From Megalobrama amblycephala (taxonomy: Eukaryota > Chordata > Actinopteri > Cypriniformes > Xenocyprididae), in NCBI RefSeq assembly GCF_018812025.1, contig NC_063054.1:40187396-40251395 (forward strand): a stretch of 64,000 nt of DNA, in the 5' to 3' direction. A program made the position numbers and the translations under genes. Under the pieces are notes generated by a model. The model did no database searches. It worked only from the letters and a program-made list of their open reading frames with translations, and was not told the DNA's origin. This document shows positions 1 to 10,018 of this stretch, piece by piece (position 1 is the stretch's first letter; the number at the start of each line of letters is the position of its first letter).

Positions 1-1705
1 CGAATTATTATTATTAATTATATTTTCTATTCCTGACTATGCAGTAACAGATCAAGAGGAACTTACCCATTTGCATAGTGATATTTCCCTACAGTGGTTG
101 TGCTCCTTTAACCTTTAACTGCGCTGCTGTGGTCTCGTGCAGCATTGGAGAGGTTTCCCGTGTCTCCCGTTAGGACTGCCCTCTTCTTCTTCTTCTTTTT
201 TTATGGCTGAAGTGTCTGAGTTTAGGACTGAGCAGGTTTTTACAGTAATCTTTGATCCACTTGAGAAACTATACGTCCGTCCAGCAGACTGGCTCGTGCG
301 CTCAATTCGACGCGTCACAAGCGTCAATCACACGAGACAGCGCGTGACTCCGCCCCGATCCTCATCATCTGCCCCTTCACGGATATGTTCAGCTTAAAAA
401 TGCACTTTTTTAGAAGTGACTGTATGCAAGGCTAACTGAAAAGTGTGCTGTTTTAATATAATCAAATTTTAAAATGTAAGTGCGAAGTTATCTCAAGAAC
501 AGACTGTAAAGATCTAAAAGTTTAAATTCTATAAACTTAATAAATAAGCTTTGTATTAAAGCATATGTAAACTTTAGGACTTATACAATTATCCTGATGA
601 TATCTTCAAATTAACAATAAAACTGTATAATATAATTGTATAAAATAATATATATAATAAACTTTTATATTGTCAAAACAGGCGCACTGTATAAAAGTTT
701 TGTTGATTTTTTTTTTTTTAAACATTTTTAAAGTGGTGAAAGAGGAAGAAGAAAAAAACGTGTGGTGCCAAAGTTACAACCTGCAATTATAAGTTTATTG
801 CACCTTTCCCACTATATAGGCTACTTTGAATTTAATTGCAAAGTTGGAACTCTGAAAACAAATAGCCTAAGCCATATAATCGAATAACAGGCTTCAGATA
901 TGCCTATAGTTATTAATGCAATGTCAGTGGAGGGAAACTAAGATGTGATGTTATTTACACGAAAAAATGACTGCATTAATTGTCACAAACGCAGTGGGAA
1001 TTTAGTCTCGACTTCTTAAGTATGGCAGCACCGCCATCTTATGGTTAATTCAGGAATTACACGCATTAAGAGAAAATTAATCTGCCTTTTGTTTTTGTTT
1101 AATATAATTTATTTATTTAAATAAAGGGGGCTCAAAAATTCATTACACGTCGTTTTATTGGGTGTATTTGTCTGCATTTCGCAGAAAATACTAAATTAAT
1201 TGTACTGTAATTAAACATTATTTTTTGTATATTGTATAAACATATATTGTTTTGTTAAGTAAACACGTGAAATTGTGGTTTAACAAACATCCGATATGGA
1301 TTTTTTAAAAAATATAAACGTTGAATCGGTACAGGGACAAAACATTGTCTACTTGTACGAGACATGTAAAGGCCAATTGTGACATAGGTCACCGCAAGGA
1401 ATATATATTATATATTTATATAGTTTCAAAAGAGGTTTAGGCCTATTTATTTTGACTGACTTACTGACGAGAAAATAATAGCCTACAATGAATTAAGGAA
1501 TAAACGAAAATGCTTAGCTTATTACGTTAAAAAAGAGAGAACGTGTGAGCAGCACTCATGACCGGCAGTGGCGTAATTTATCCAGTAGGTGGAGTGCTGA
1601 TAAAAGTTGTTTTCTTGACAGCATATCAACTCAACCATTGCTCTTACTATTCTTCTACTTTCATTTACTTTTTTCTTTGCTGAACCTTTATTTCAGACCT
1701 TTATA

Positions 1706-1706
<1 letters not shown>
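1..1706. other. AT-rich intergenic DNA, no gene seen
   Basis: Far upstream flank of nkx2.2. No exon with homology I recognise, no RNA gene. The part from about 150 to 370 is less AT-rich than the rest and has CpG-containing unique sequence plus a short TTC run, but short open frames there look accidental. Confidence 0.6.

Positions 1707-1771
<65 letters not shown>
1707..1771. repeat. (CA)n microsatellite
   Basis: Uninterrupted CA dinucleotide array of about 65 bp. Open frames through it (poly His-Thr) are not genes. Confidence 0.97.
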
Positions 1772-1773
<2 letters not shown>

Positions 1774-1903
1774 TCAGTACTGTCATTCATTGACTCACAG
1801 CACAGTTTTATATCTAAATACCAGAGGCGCCAAACTGAAGGTTTTTAAAGGCCTCTGAGTTGAACCGCCCATCTCATTAATTAACCCAACCTATGTCATT
1901 TAA

Positions 1904-2870
1904 AGGTGCCCTAGAGTTAAAAATTGAATTTATCTTGGCATAGTTAAATAACAAGAGTTCAGTACATGGAAATGACATACAGTGAGTGTCAAACTCAATT
2001 GTTTCCTCCTTCTTATATAAATCTCATTTGTTTAAAAGACCTCCGGAAAACAGGCGAATCTCAACATAACACCGACTGTTACGTAACAGTCAGGATCATT
2101 AATATGTACGCCCCCAATATTTGCATATGCCAGCCCATGTTCAAGGCATTAGACAAGGGCAGCCAGTATTAATGTCTGGATCTGTGCACAGCTGAATCAT
2201 TAGACTAGGTAAGCAAGCAAGGACAATAGCGAAAAATGGCAGATGGAGCAATAATAACTGACATGATCCATGATATCATGATATTTTTAGTGATATTTGT
2301 AAACTGTCTTTCTAAATGTTTCGTTAGCATGTTGCTAATGTACTGTTAAATGTGGTTAAAGTTACCATCGTTTATTACTGTATTCACGGAGACAAGAGCC
2401 GTCGCTATTTTCATTATTAAACACTTGCAGTCTGTATAATTCATAAACACAACTTCATTCTTTATAAATCTCTCCAACAGTGTAGCATTAGCCGCTAGCC
2501 ACGGAGCACTATCAAACTCATTTAGAATCAAATGTAAACATCCAAACAAATACAATACTCACATAATCCGATGTATGCATGCAGCATGCATGACGAACAC
2601 TTTGTAAAGATCCATTTTGAGGGTAAAATTAGCTGTGTGAACTTTGTTTATGCAATGATAGAGTCGAGAGCTCGGGAGGGGGCGGAGAGCGTGAGCAATT
2701 AAAGGGGCCGCAGCCTGAATCGGTGCATTTTTAATTATGCCCCAAAATAGGCAGTTAAAAAAATTTATTAAAAAAATCTATGGGGTATTTTGAACTGAAA
2801 CTTCACAGACACATTCAGGGGACACCTTAGACTTATATTACATCTTGTGAAAACTGGTTCTAGGGCACCT
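1904..2870. mobile_element. TTAA-flanked non-autonomous DNA transposon (copy A)
   Basis: Terminal inverted repeats AGGTGCCCTAGA at the left and TCTAGGGCACCT at the right, bounded by the target duplication TTAA (1900-1903 and 2871-2874). A second nearly full-length copy lies at 33338-34298, a deleted one at 61323-62035 and an end fragment at 30487-30670. TTAA duplications are typical of piggyBac and Kolobok superfamilies; which one applies is inference. No transposase frame is present, so it must be moved in trans or is dead. The short open frame 1966-2172 is repeated in copy B and belongs to the element, not to a host gene. Confidence 0.88.
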
Positions 2871-3103
2871 TTAACCCATTAGTGGATTGTACATACCAGA
2901 CTGCGCCAGAAGAGGGAGAACATGAGAAAGAAAGAGTTTGCATTCCACAAAAGTATCAAAACAGAAAAATAGCCTACCAGTCAAATTAGGCTGTTGTCGC
3001 TGTAAGCAATACAGAAAAGAAACCCTAAATGTGGAAACCGAAACAAAACTAGCCCATATTCTTTTCACTTAAAAGACAATAGGCTAACTAAATTTCATTT
3101 TAA

Positions 3104-3846
3104 AGGATTAGTTCACTACTGAATTAAAATTTCCTGTTAATTTACTCACCCCCATGTCATCCAAGATGTTTATGTCTTTCTTTCTTTCTTCAGTCAAAAA
3201 GAAATTAAGGTTTTTGAGGAAAATATTTCTCCATATAGTGGACTTCACTGGGGTTCAACGGGTTGAAGGTCCAAATGTCAGTTTCAGTGCAGCTTCAAAG
3301 AGCTCTACACGATCCCAGACGAGGAATAAGGGTCTTAAAAAGTATAAGTAAAAAAAAAGTATACTTTTTAACCACAAATGCTCGTCTTGCACTGCTCTGT
3401 GATGTGCCACGCATTTCGTAATCATGTTGGAAAGGTCACGAGTGACGTAGGCGAAAGTACCAAGCAAGTGTTTACAAAGTGAACATGCAAAGACTAATGG
3501 CCTTTACAAAAAAAAAAAGATAAAAAAAATGTCGGATGATTTTGAAGTTGGAGGAGAAAATGAGATGGAGTTTTTCGCCCTACCGCGGCACTTCTGCCTA
3601 CGTCACGCTTGACCTTTCCAACGTGATAACGTCATGCGTGGCACATCGCAGAGCAGTGCAAGATGAGCATTTGTGGTTAAAAAGTATATACATTTTTTTT
3701 TTTTTTTTTAGAAAATGACCGATCGTTTCGCTAGATTAGACCCTTATTCCTCATCTGGGATCATGTAGACAGAGAGACATAAGACATGGATGACATGGGG
3801 GTGAGTAAATTATCAGGAAATTTTAATTCTGAAGTGAACTAATCCT
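3104..3846. mobile_element. Palindromic TTAA-flanked MITE (AGGATTAGTTCACT family)
   Basis: Starts AGGATTAGTTCACT after TTAA (3100-3103) and ends with the complementary AGTGAACTAATCCT before TTAA (3847-3850). The two halves are long inverted repeats: the sequence about TACTCACCCCCATGTCATCC near 3140-3165 reappears inverted near 3787-3808, and the block with the motif GCACATCGCAGAGCAGTGCA near 3640-3660 is the inverse of one near 3390-3415. Internal poly-A runs mark both arms. Confidence 0.85.
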
Positions 3847-4169
3847 TTAATTTTCACTTACATCATGGGTCAGGAAGATCTCATATGAAAAATGTGAGAG
3901 TAACAAAATATTCAGTCGATGTCTCTGGAAAATTAAAGTCACATAGTTATTCCTTACTGCTTTTATTTGTTACTGATTATCACTGCATTGTTTAACTCAA
4001 GTTAAGTAATGTCTTTATGGTGCTAATTAACTACCTAAACAAATTTATAAGAATATTAACAACGGCACAAATAACAAAAGTATATCAAAAGCTAACATGC
4101 TGGCTACATGGATAAAGGTTACAAACAGAATTTAAAATGATTTTACATTTACAGTCTGATGCCATAGGA

Positions 4170-4342
4170 CAGGGGTGTCCAGTCCTGCTCCTGGAGGGCT
4201 CCAAATTGCCTCAACACACCTGTCTGGAAGTTTCTAGTATGCCTAGTAAGACATTGATTAGCACCTTCATTTGTGTTTAATTGGGACTGGAGCTAAACTC
4301 TGCAGGACGGTGGCCCTTCAGGAGCACGATTGGACACCCCTG
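4170..4342. mobile_element. Short hAT-like palindromic MITE
   Basis: 173 bp with terminal inverted repeats CAGGGGTGTCCA and TGGACACCCCTG and an 8-bp target duplication with one mismatch (CCATAGGA at 4162-4169, CCATAGGT at 4343-4350). The duplication length is that of hAT transposons. A related palindrome with the same core (CTGCAGGAC, CTGGAGGGC) is at 9501-9650. Confidence 0.85.
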
Positions 4343-4399
4343 CCATAGGTGAACATTTTTTCCCTTTTCTTTCAGAGTAGTTCTAAGCATCATATTAAG

Positions 4400-5039
4400 C
4401 CACTAGATGGCGCTCTCACACAATACAACCAATCATCGACAGTCTTTGATACAACTCTACATGAAGGACGAGCACAAATCTACTTTTAATTTTTCGATTT
4501 TATATTTAGCAATGGTACTTTGTCATAATACCACTACGAAAAATATGCAAATCCGTAGCACGTTTTGACATCTAACTATCAGTTCAGGAACGTTTTGTAG
4601 CTCTAAACCCGCATCAGAAACGAACACCACTTCTGTCCAGCTGCACACAAATGTAAACATGTATATTGTGGTATAGGACTGTATTTTTAAAATGATTTTT
4701 CCTATTTCGCCCGTTCTTGCATTTCAGAGGACACTTATTTGTTCAACTTTAAAGCTTGTATAAAAACATCCTTGACATTTGTTTCATGAAGTTTTCATAA
4801 GAGCTTGATCTGTATGCATTAAGCTCTCAGAGCTTCATTCTCACTGTATTATTCATTACAGCAGAGATCTGACACCAGACAATTCACTGTCAGCTCGTTA
4901 GTGATGTAAAACCCCATGCATGAACGCAGAAAATTATATTTAAAGCTAAAAAACTCTCAAATATTTCGCTATGAATGTCTAATTTGGTTTTTATAAGACA
5001 GCTCTAAACATGAATGAAGGAATCGTTCTTTGAGGCCAG
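4400..5039. other. Unique upstream flank of nkx2.2, nothing assigned
   Basis: Single-copy looking AT-rich sequence without recognisable repeats or exons. May contain regulatory DNA for nkx2.2; no specific motif cluster stands out. Confidence 0.4.
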
Positions 5040-5460
5040 TTGAATACCATGACAACAAGGAGCGCGCTCACTTTTATTTTACCAGTTTGGGTGTATTGTG
5101 CGAGGGCGTCAATCAACCATTATTTCTGCGCCCCAAATAAATGCAAAACCTGATCTAGCACAAAAACTTCCAGAGGGAGCCTTTCATTGGCCTATTGTCC
5201 AGAGCTTAGCTGTTGGTTTGTAGATGTGTTTGCACAGTCCGACCACCCATGACGCGCGCAGAGCGCACTGAACATTCACATCACATATACTGTCAAAAAG
5301 AGGAGCCAGAGACACCCAAATCATTTCAGATGATAGAACTGGAGAAAAATAAGTCAATGAGGCGTTCAGAGTCACAAAAAGACAGTTATCTGGACAAAAT
5401 GATAATCAGAAAATCGTTCATATCGATTGAAGCTTGCAATTTTTTTCTTTGCACATAAAA
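5040..5460. promoter_or_regulatory. Candidate Hedgehog-responsive enhancer of nkx2.2
   Basis: Unique, less AT-rich block 1.4-1.8 kb upstream of the nkx2.2 start. It contains a perfect GLI consensus GACCACCCA at 5241-5249 and, 43 bp away, CCTATTGT at 5191-5198, whose complement ACAATAGG is a strong SOX site. Homeodomain-type TAAT/ATCAAT cores and an ATCGATTGAAG stretch lie in 5300-5440. NKX2-2 is an established direct Shh/GLI target in the ventral neural tube, and GLI plus SoxB1 co-input is known for such enhancers. That this block is the enhancer is inference from motif and position; no conservation data were available. Confidence 0.4.
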
Positions 5461-5489
5461 AATACAACACGATCTCCTAGTAGGCTACT

Positions 5490-5780
5490 GCGTATATAGC
5501 ACGAGTTTAGCGTGCTATTTATACGCTGAAATTATTTTATGATGCGCAATTGGCAGCCTACTTAGCCTAACCTAAGGTAGGATTAGTGGTGTGGGGTAGG
5601 GGCGTATTATATGCACGCCAACAATTTGCGTATCATATGCACGCAAAATGTGCGTATCATTTGCACGCCGTAAATTGCGTATCATATGCACGCGAAAAGT
5701 GCGTATTATATGCATGCCAATGGTAATTATGGCGTATCAATAGCACGCTAAATATAAACAGAAAATCGTGCTATTGACAC
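5490..5780. repeat. Array of GCGTATCATATGCACGC-type units
   Basis: The motif GCGTAT(C/T)ATATGCACGC or close variants starts at 5602, 5628, 5652, 5677, 5701 and (variant ending AATAGCACGC) 5732, about 24-31 bp apart, separated by variable AT-rich spacers. The flanks carry the inverted variant (CGTGCTATTTATACGC near 5511-5526 and CGTGCTATTGACACGC near 5767-5782). It looks like a small non-autonomous element built from a near-palindromic unit. Family not recognised with certainty. Confidence 0.6.
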
Positions 5781-5799
5781 GCACTTTCATGAGATCGGG

Positions 5800-6379
5800 C
5801 TCAAAAAAGAACGCTTGAATGAAAGTAAAAAGAGCTTGTGCAAAGCAGTTTTTCTCGAAAGACACACAAATAAAAATAAAAATAATAGAAAAAAAGCAAG
5901 AAAACAAAAAATAAACCACTAATAAAGAGCAAATCAAACACTAACTTTTATACTAAAAACTATAATACTTTATTGAACTAAAAACCTGCAACACCTGCAA
6001 CAGATTCAGAACTCTTTTGTAAAATATTGCGTAAATATAATTACGTATTTCGGTCTAAAAATAAACGCTTTGTGATCATTCTAAAGCAAGTATGCAGTGA
6101 AGTATGTCGATTTAGCGTGCAGTGCTTCAAACATCTGAACGCATCATCAACCAAAAGCTTTTAAGCACCAGAGTAAGAATGAATGACCTACAGCATACAG
6201 CATGAATTCTGAAGGAGGTCAGTAACAGGATTCTGCTCTTGTCGTCAAATATGGGTCGGTGGCTTGATGAATTTGGTACTTGACTTAAGCTCTAAGCAAA
6301 ATATTGACCCAGAAGGTTTCCATAATTTGGCCATTTGCCATTTTAAACAATCCCATTTCAACACGCACAGCTCATCATC
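5800..6379. other. nkx2.2 upstream flank, nothing assigned
   Basis: AT-rich unique sequence with a less AT-rich part at 6100-6290. No exon or transposon recognised. Confidence 0.35.
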
Positions 6380-6859
6380 CACAACATACAATGTTTTCCG
6401 ACCAATCACACCCTACAATGTAGTTAAAATGCGTGCGTTTTTAAAGATAATTAGCCTATAACGGAGGGTTTCCATTTGTGCCACGGACGCTTCTGATATG
6501 TAAATGAGTTTGGGGGGGAAGGATCTCTCCCATTTTAGTCGTGTCACCTCATCCCACTCATGCATTTCTGCTGTTCCGCTGATAGAAGCTCGACTCACTA
6601 TTTCACACCCGCACTTGACTCCAGAGATCCGCCCTCGATCGTCAAGGCCTTTTTGGGACGCTTTTCTGCAGGTCCAACACTCACCTGCGACCTTAAATGG
6701 ACCAGACTAATGGATTGGTTGGGTCAAGCACTGTAGCATCCGAAGAGCATCTGTGATCTGGGTCCGTGCGCGCGCTGCCCAATCCGACGGATCTTCTCTT
6801 CGTTTATAACTTAGCAGAACGCTTTTGGAGAGACTTGTCACGGTATATTGGTTTGGAAA
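6380..6859 (+). promoter_or_regulatory. nkx2.2 proximal promoter and 5' UTR region
   Basis: Region immediately upstream of the nkx2.2 start codon. A CCAAT box (GACCAATCAC) lies near 6399-6408, and composition becomes GC-richer towards the gene, with CpG-rich sequence at 6600-6790. No convincing TATA box; the TATAAC at about 6805 is a weak possibility. The transcription start cannot be placed from sequence alone. Confidence 0.4.
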
Positions 6860-7049
6860 ATGTCCCAAAAGAATTCCAAGGCAGGATTCTCTGTCCGTGA
6901 TATTTTAGAGCTCTCGGACACGAACGATGAAGGATCAGTGACTGAAGACACTGAAGATGAGGCGGATGAAGGACTCTCTGGAAATCAGCAGCGCGCGTCC
7001 TCCAGAGATGCACTCTGGCTCGGATCTCCATGTGGCCACAAATATCCAA
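6860..7049 (+). CDS. nkx2.2b: nkx2.2 exon 1
   Basis: Codes residues 1-63 plus one base; ends CCA A before donor GTACGT at 7050. Reading through this donor gives an unrelated tail and an early stop, as expected for intron. Confidence 0.92.
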
Positions 7050-8302
7050 GTACGTTTATGCATTTTAGAGAAATGCTTCAAGCTGCTGTTGTCCTATTTC
7101 AGTATCTTAAAACTTATTTTATAGACTCAAATCAAATAAAATAAAAAATAAAAATGCACGGAATTCAAAGAAATGCATTCATAGTGGTCATGGTTTTACG
7201 CATTTACGCAATTATATTCTTAAAAAAAAAAAAAATCGGTAGCACTTTATTTTACAGTCCTTTTCCCCATACTTTGTACTTATTTTAATTACAATAACTG
7301 AGTAATATGCTACCCCTAAACCTAACTTTAACCCAGGTACTTACCACACACAACATTGATGTCAAATCAACTTAAATATTTAATGTAGTTCAGATAACAT
7401 AATATTTTGAGTTTATGTTTATTAAACCAATCGCCTTCTTTTTAATTTCAATAAACTCAAAATTTTAAGGCAAGCAGGTAACTTACTTTTTTTTTTAAGT
7501 TAAACTAACAATTCTTTTGTACAGTGTACTTCCTTAAGTAAGTAAATAAAGTGCAACCAAAAAAACCTTATGGTTCCATATAGAACCTTTAACATTTAAA
7601 TATTCTTCACACTAAGACAAAAGGGTTCTTTTAAGAATTGTTTACTGAAAAGTTCTTCTGTATCGCTACGAACCCCGCGTTTGGATCTTTATTTTTTATG
7701 GACTATCAATATTGATTATTTATTTTATCTAATTCGATGACGCATAAAGTTTGTTAATTTACATTAATGATGGTATTTAATTATTTTCAGCAGTGCCATC
7801 AGCATCTCCAGAGGACTTGAATCCAGAACTGTCCGCGGATGAGTCTGTTGATCGGGACAGGGAGAGTTCGGAGGACTCGGGGAAAAAGCGCAAACGGAGA
7901 ATCCTGTTTTCAAAGACGCAAACGTTTGAATTGGAGAGACGCTTCAGGCAACAGAGATACCTATCCGCCCCTGAGAGAGAACATCTAGCTAAGGTCTTAC
8001 ATTTGACCCCAACGCAAGTGAAGATTTGGTTCCAGAACCATCGGTACAAAGTGAAAAGAGCCCGGGCTGAGAAAGGAATGGACCCATATCTGCTCTCTCC
8101 ACGGCGGGTTTCTTTCCCGGTTCTGGTGAGAGACGGCAGACCGTGTCATGTTCTCAGTCCTCAGGACGTCACTGCAGCGGCACCATTTTCTGCTTTTAAC
8201 ATCAAGCAATTCCCGCAAATTCATCACAGTCAAAACATCTGCCCCAGCTTCATGATGACACATCTGACACCTGTCAGTCACCTGCAGCCGTGGTCCTGGT
8301 GA
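6860..8302 (+). CDS. nkx2.2b: Nkx2.2 homeodomain transcription factor, probably nkx2.2b
   Basis: Two coding exons, 6860-7049 and 7791-8302, joined in phase 1 give 233 residues. The ATG at 6860 begins [16 protein letters not shown], the N-terminal TN (Groucho-binding) motif of NK2 proteins. An acidic linker (residues 70-93) precedes the homeodomain at about 96-155, with the recognition helix KIWFQNHRY carrying the NK2-specific Tyr54. The NK2-specific domain ([14 protein letters not shown]) and a tail ending in PWSW follow. Known role of the family: ventral neural tube, oligodendrocyte and endocrine pancreas specification, mostly as a repressor. It is about 40 residues shorter than typical vertebrate Nkx2.2, and the homeodomain differs (KVLHL for SLIRL, V56 for M56), fitting the diverged teleost duplicate nkx2.2b. 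Linkage to nkx2.4 and xrn2 argues against nkx2.9, which neighbours nkx2.1. The a/b label is inference. Confidence 0.93.
7229..7680. mobile_element. Transposon fragments in the nkx2.2 intron
   Basis: The block starting GGTAGCACTTTATTTTACAG at about 7239 and ending ATAAAGTGCAACC near 7557 has partly complementary ends (GTAGCACTTTAT / ATAAAGTGCAAC), as in short palindromic MITEs. It is followed to about 7675 by GGTTCCATATAGAACC and AAGGGTTCTT motifs of another common fish MITE. Confidence 0.6.
7791..8302 (+). CDS. nkx2.2b: nkx2.2 exon 2 (homeodomain)
   Basis: Follows the acceptor TTTTCAG at 7784-7790; stop TGA at 8300-8302. A second AG three bases later (CAGCAG) makes this a tandem NAGNAG acceptor: use of the first gives residues T-V, use of the second gives M instead, one residue shorter; both keep the frame. 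Encodes linker, homeodomain, NK2-specific domain and tail. Confidence 0.93.
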
Positions 8303-8468
8303 AGAGACGGAACTTTGAAAATATAAAGTTGTTTTCGTCACATGTCGCCTCATTAATTTTATTTCTGCAATGTGGAAATGTCTTTTTTTATGAGTTTTGA
8401 TGTTCTAATGTTTTCCTCCCGTTGGTTTGTTTAATTTTCGTTGAAACTGAAATACTTACACAATGGGA

Positions 8469-8500
<32 letters not shown>
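8469..8500. repeat. (ATC)n trinucleotide repeat in nkx2.2 3' region
   Basis: About ten uninterrupted CAT/ATC units, 170 bp after the stop codon. Confidence 0.95.
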
Positions 8501-8709
8501 GTCGTGCTGTTTGTAGATATATTTATGTTGGCAATTTTACATTGATGAGTACATTTCATTTATATTCAACAGTCAAATGTTACTTTTCGTTACATTTAGA
8601 AAGAGTACGATAAGTATAGGTTGGTTACTGACAATTTGATAACGTTTAAGAAATTAATTGGAAATGTTTCTGTGGTTCTCTATTTTATTTTGTATTATGA
8701 CTAACCTGT

Positions 8710-8715
8710 AATAAA
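8710..8715 (+). other. Candidate nkx2.2 polyadenylation signal
   Basis: First canonical AATAAA downstream of the stop (408 bp after it), in AT-rich sequence. Would give a 3' UTR of about 430 nt. Confidence 0.45.
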
Positions 8716-8739
8716 CTTTTTGTCTTCTGAACACCGCGC

Positions 8740-9500
8740 TAAAGCGATATTATTGATTTTGTTGTGTTGTGACAAGATTGAACGCTGATATATAATGCAG
8801 TAGTTATAAAAAATATACAAATATATATGTATGTAAATAACCACGCCTGTCCTCACTATTCTTTTGTGACTAAATGTGCATTTTGTTTGCAAAAAAAATC
8901 ATTTAAAAACTTTTTGAATGTTGTGAAAGTTCAGGGGGGAAAAAAATAGAACAACGTACGTATAATCATTCATACAGTCAGTGTCAGAAAGTAACTTTTC
9001 ACTAATGTACTTGACACCCAGACACCCATTTTCAGTGTATTTTTCTAACCGCTTCAAAAATGTTAATTAACAAAAATGTAAATTCGAATGTTTTCAGAGC
9101 TGATTTGCTGCTTCACAAACAGATATCCGGCACTACAGGGGCGTCTAAACCACTAAACAAACAACGAAATAGACAGAAAAGACACATGATGGAATATTTT
9201 GAAGTATATTTAAACGTGAAATCTATATGAGTCCATTTTTGTTTCCACACATTAAATGTGGGGTATTTTATTAAGTTGGTTTTATTGTGCCATGTAGCCA
9301 AACATGATATCGAAAGAAAAAGAGGTCAGTAAAAAGTCACTTTTTGACGAATATGATCTGTAGCTGACAAGCTGGTAAATGTGCATATTACGAGGCGCGC
9401 ACGCGCTGCCTTCTCTTCAATGACCACTTGGTGGCAGCATTGTATTATTATAACGATTTAAATGAGGAACACTGGGTAACACTGTTATTAGTGCATCTAG
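8740..9500. other. Intergenic, nothing recognised
   Basis: AT-rich sequence between the nkx2.2 3' end and a MITE; a short GC-rich spot (GGCGCGCACGCGC) lies near 9392-9405. Confidence 0.4.
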
Positions 9501-9650
9501 AGAAAGGGTGTCCTTCTGGAGGGCCACTGTCCTGCAGTGATCACATGATTCCCGATTAAACACACCTGAACAACTAATCAAGGTCCAGACAGGTGTGTCG
9601 AGGCTAAACTCTGCAGGACAGCGGCCCTCCAGGACCAAGTTTGAACACTC
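9501..9650. mobile_element. hAT-like palindromic MITE, degenerate
   Basis: Inverted halves GGAGGGCCACTGTCCTGCAG (9518-9537) and CTGCAGGACAGCGGCCCTCC (9610-9629), of the same family as 4170-4342. Ends are degraded and I see no clear target duplication. Confidence 0.75.
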
Positions 9651-9817
9651 ATGATCTAAAACAAATAATAAAAATCCTGGATCAATATCTGCTTGCATCT
9701 CTCAGATTTCAACTCAATTTCTCCCCGAACAGTTTCTCCTGAAAACCACACCTGATTATTCTGCCCATACTAACAGAAAAGTAAACAACTTTTTCTCACA
9801 CAAACTGAGGCCTATTG

Positions 9818-10010
9818 CAGTGGTTCCCAAAGCTGTCCTGGAGGACCCCCAGCCCTGCACAGTATGTCTCCCTCATCTGTTACACCTGATTCATTGCATG
9901 TGCTCATTAGTACAGACAGCAAGACCTGAAATGGGTGTGACAGATATAGGGAGACATACACAAAATGTGCAGGGCTGGGGGGTTCTCCAGGACAGCTTTG
10001 GGAACCACTG
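9818..10010. mobile_element. hAT-like palindromic MITE with perfect 8-bp duplication
   Basis: 193 bp. Left end CAGTGGTTCCCAAAGCTGTC and right end its complement GACAGCTTTGGGAACCACTG. Target duplication GCCTATTG at 9810-9817 and 10011-10018, identical on both sides. The internal open frame is carried by the palindrome and is not a gene. Confidence 0.93.
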
Positions 10011-10018
10011 GCCTATTG

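Noticed and set aside
1545..1793. Open frame through a CA array
   Set aside because: Its protein is mostly His-Thr repeat from the microsatellite; the same applies to frames at 47103-47303, 28144-28356 and 53567-53871 (except for the true xrn2 exon 2 portion).
6860..8302. Identification as nkx2.9/nkx2.8
   Set aside because: The homeodomain is also similar to Nkx2.9, but that gene neighbours nkx2.1 and pax9, while here nkx2.4 and xrn2 are adjacent and the TN motif fits Nkx2.2. Not fully excluded without a tree.
7777..8353. Long - strand open frames over nkx2.2 exon 2 (and 20358-20687 over nkx2.4)
   Set aside because: Antisense shadows of the homeodomain exons; no independent coding evidence.
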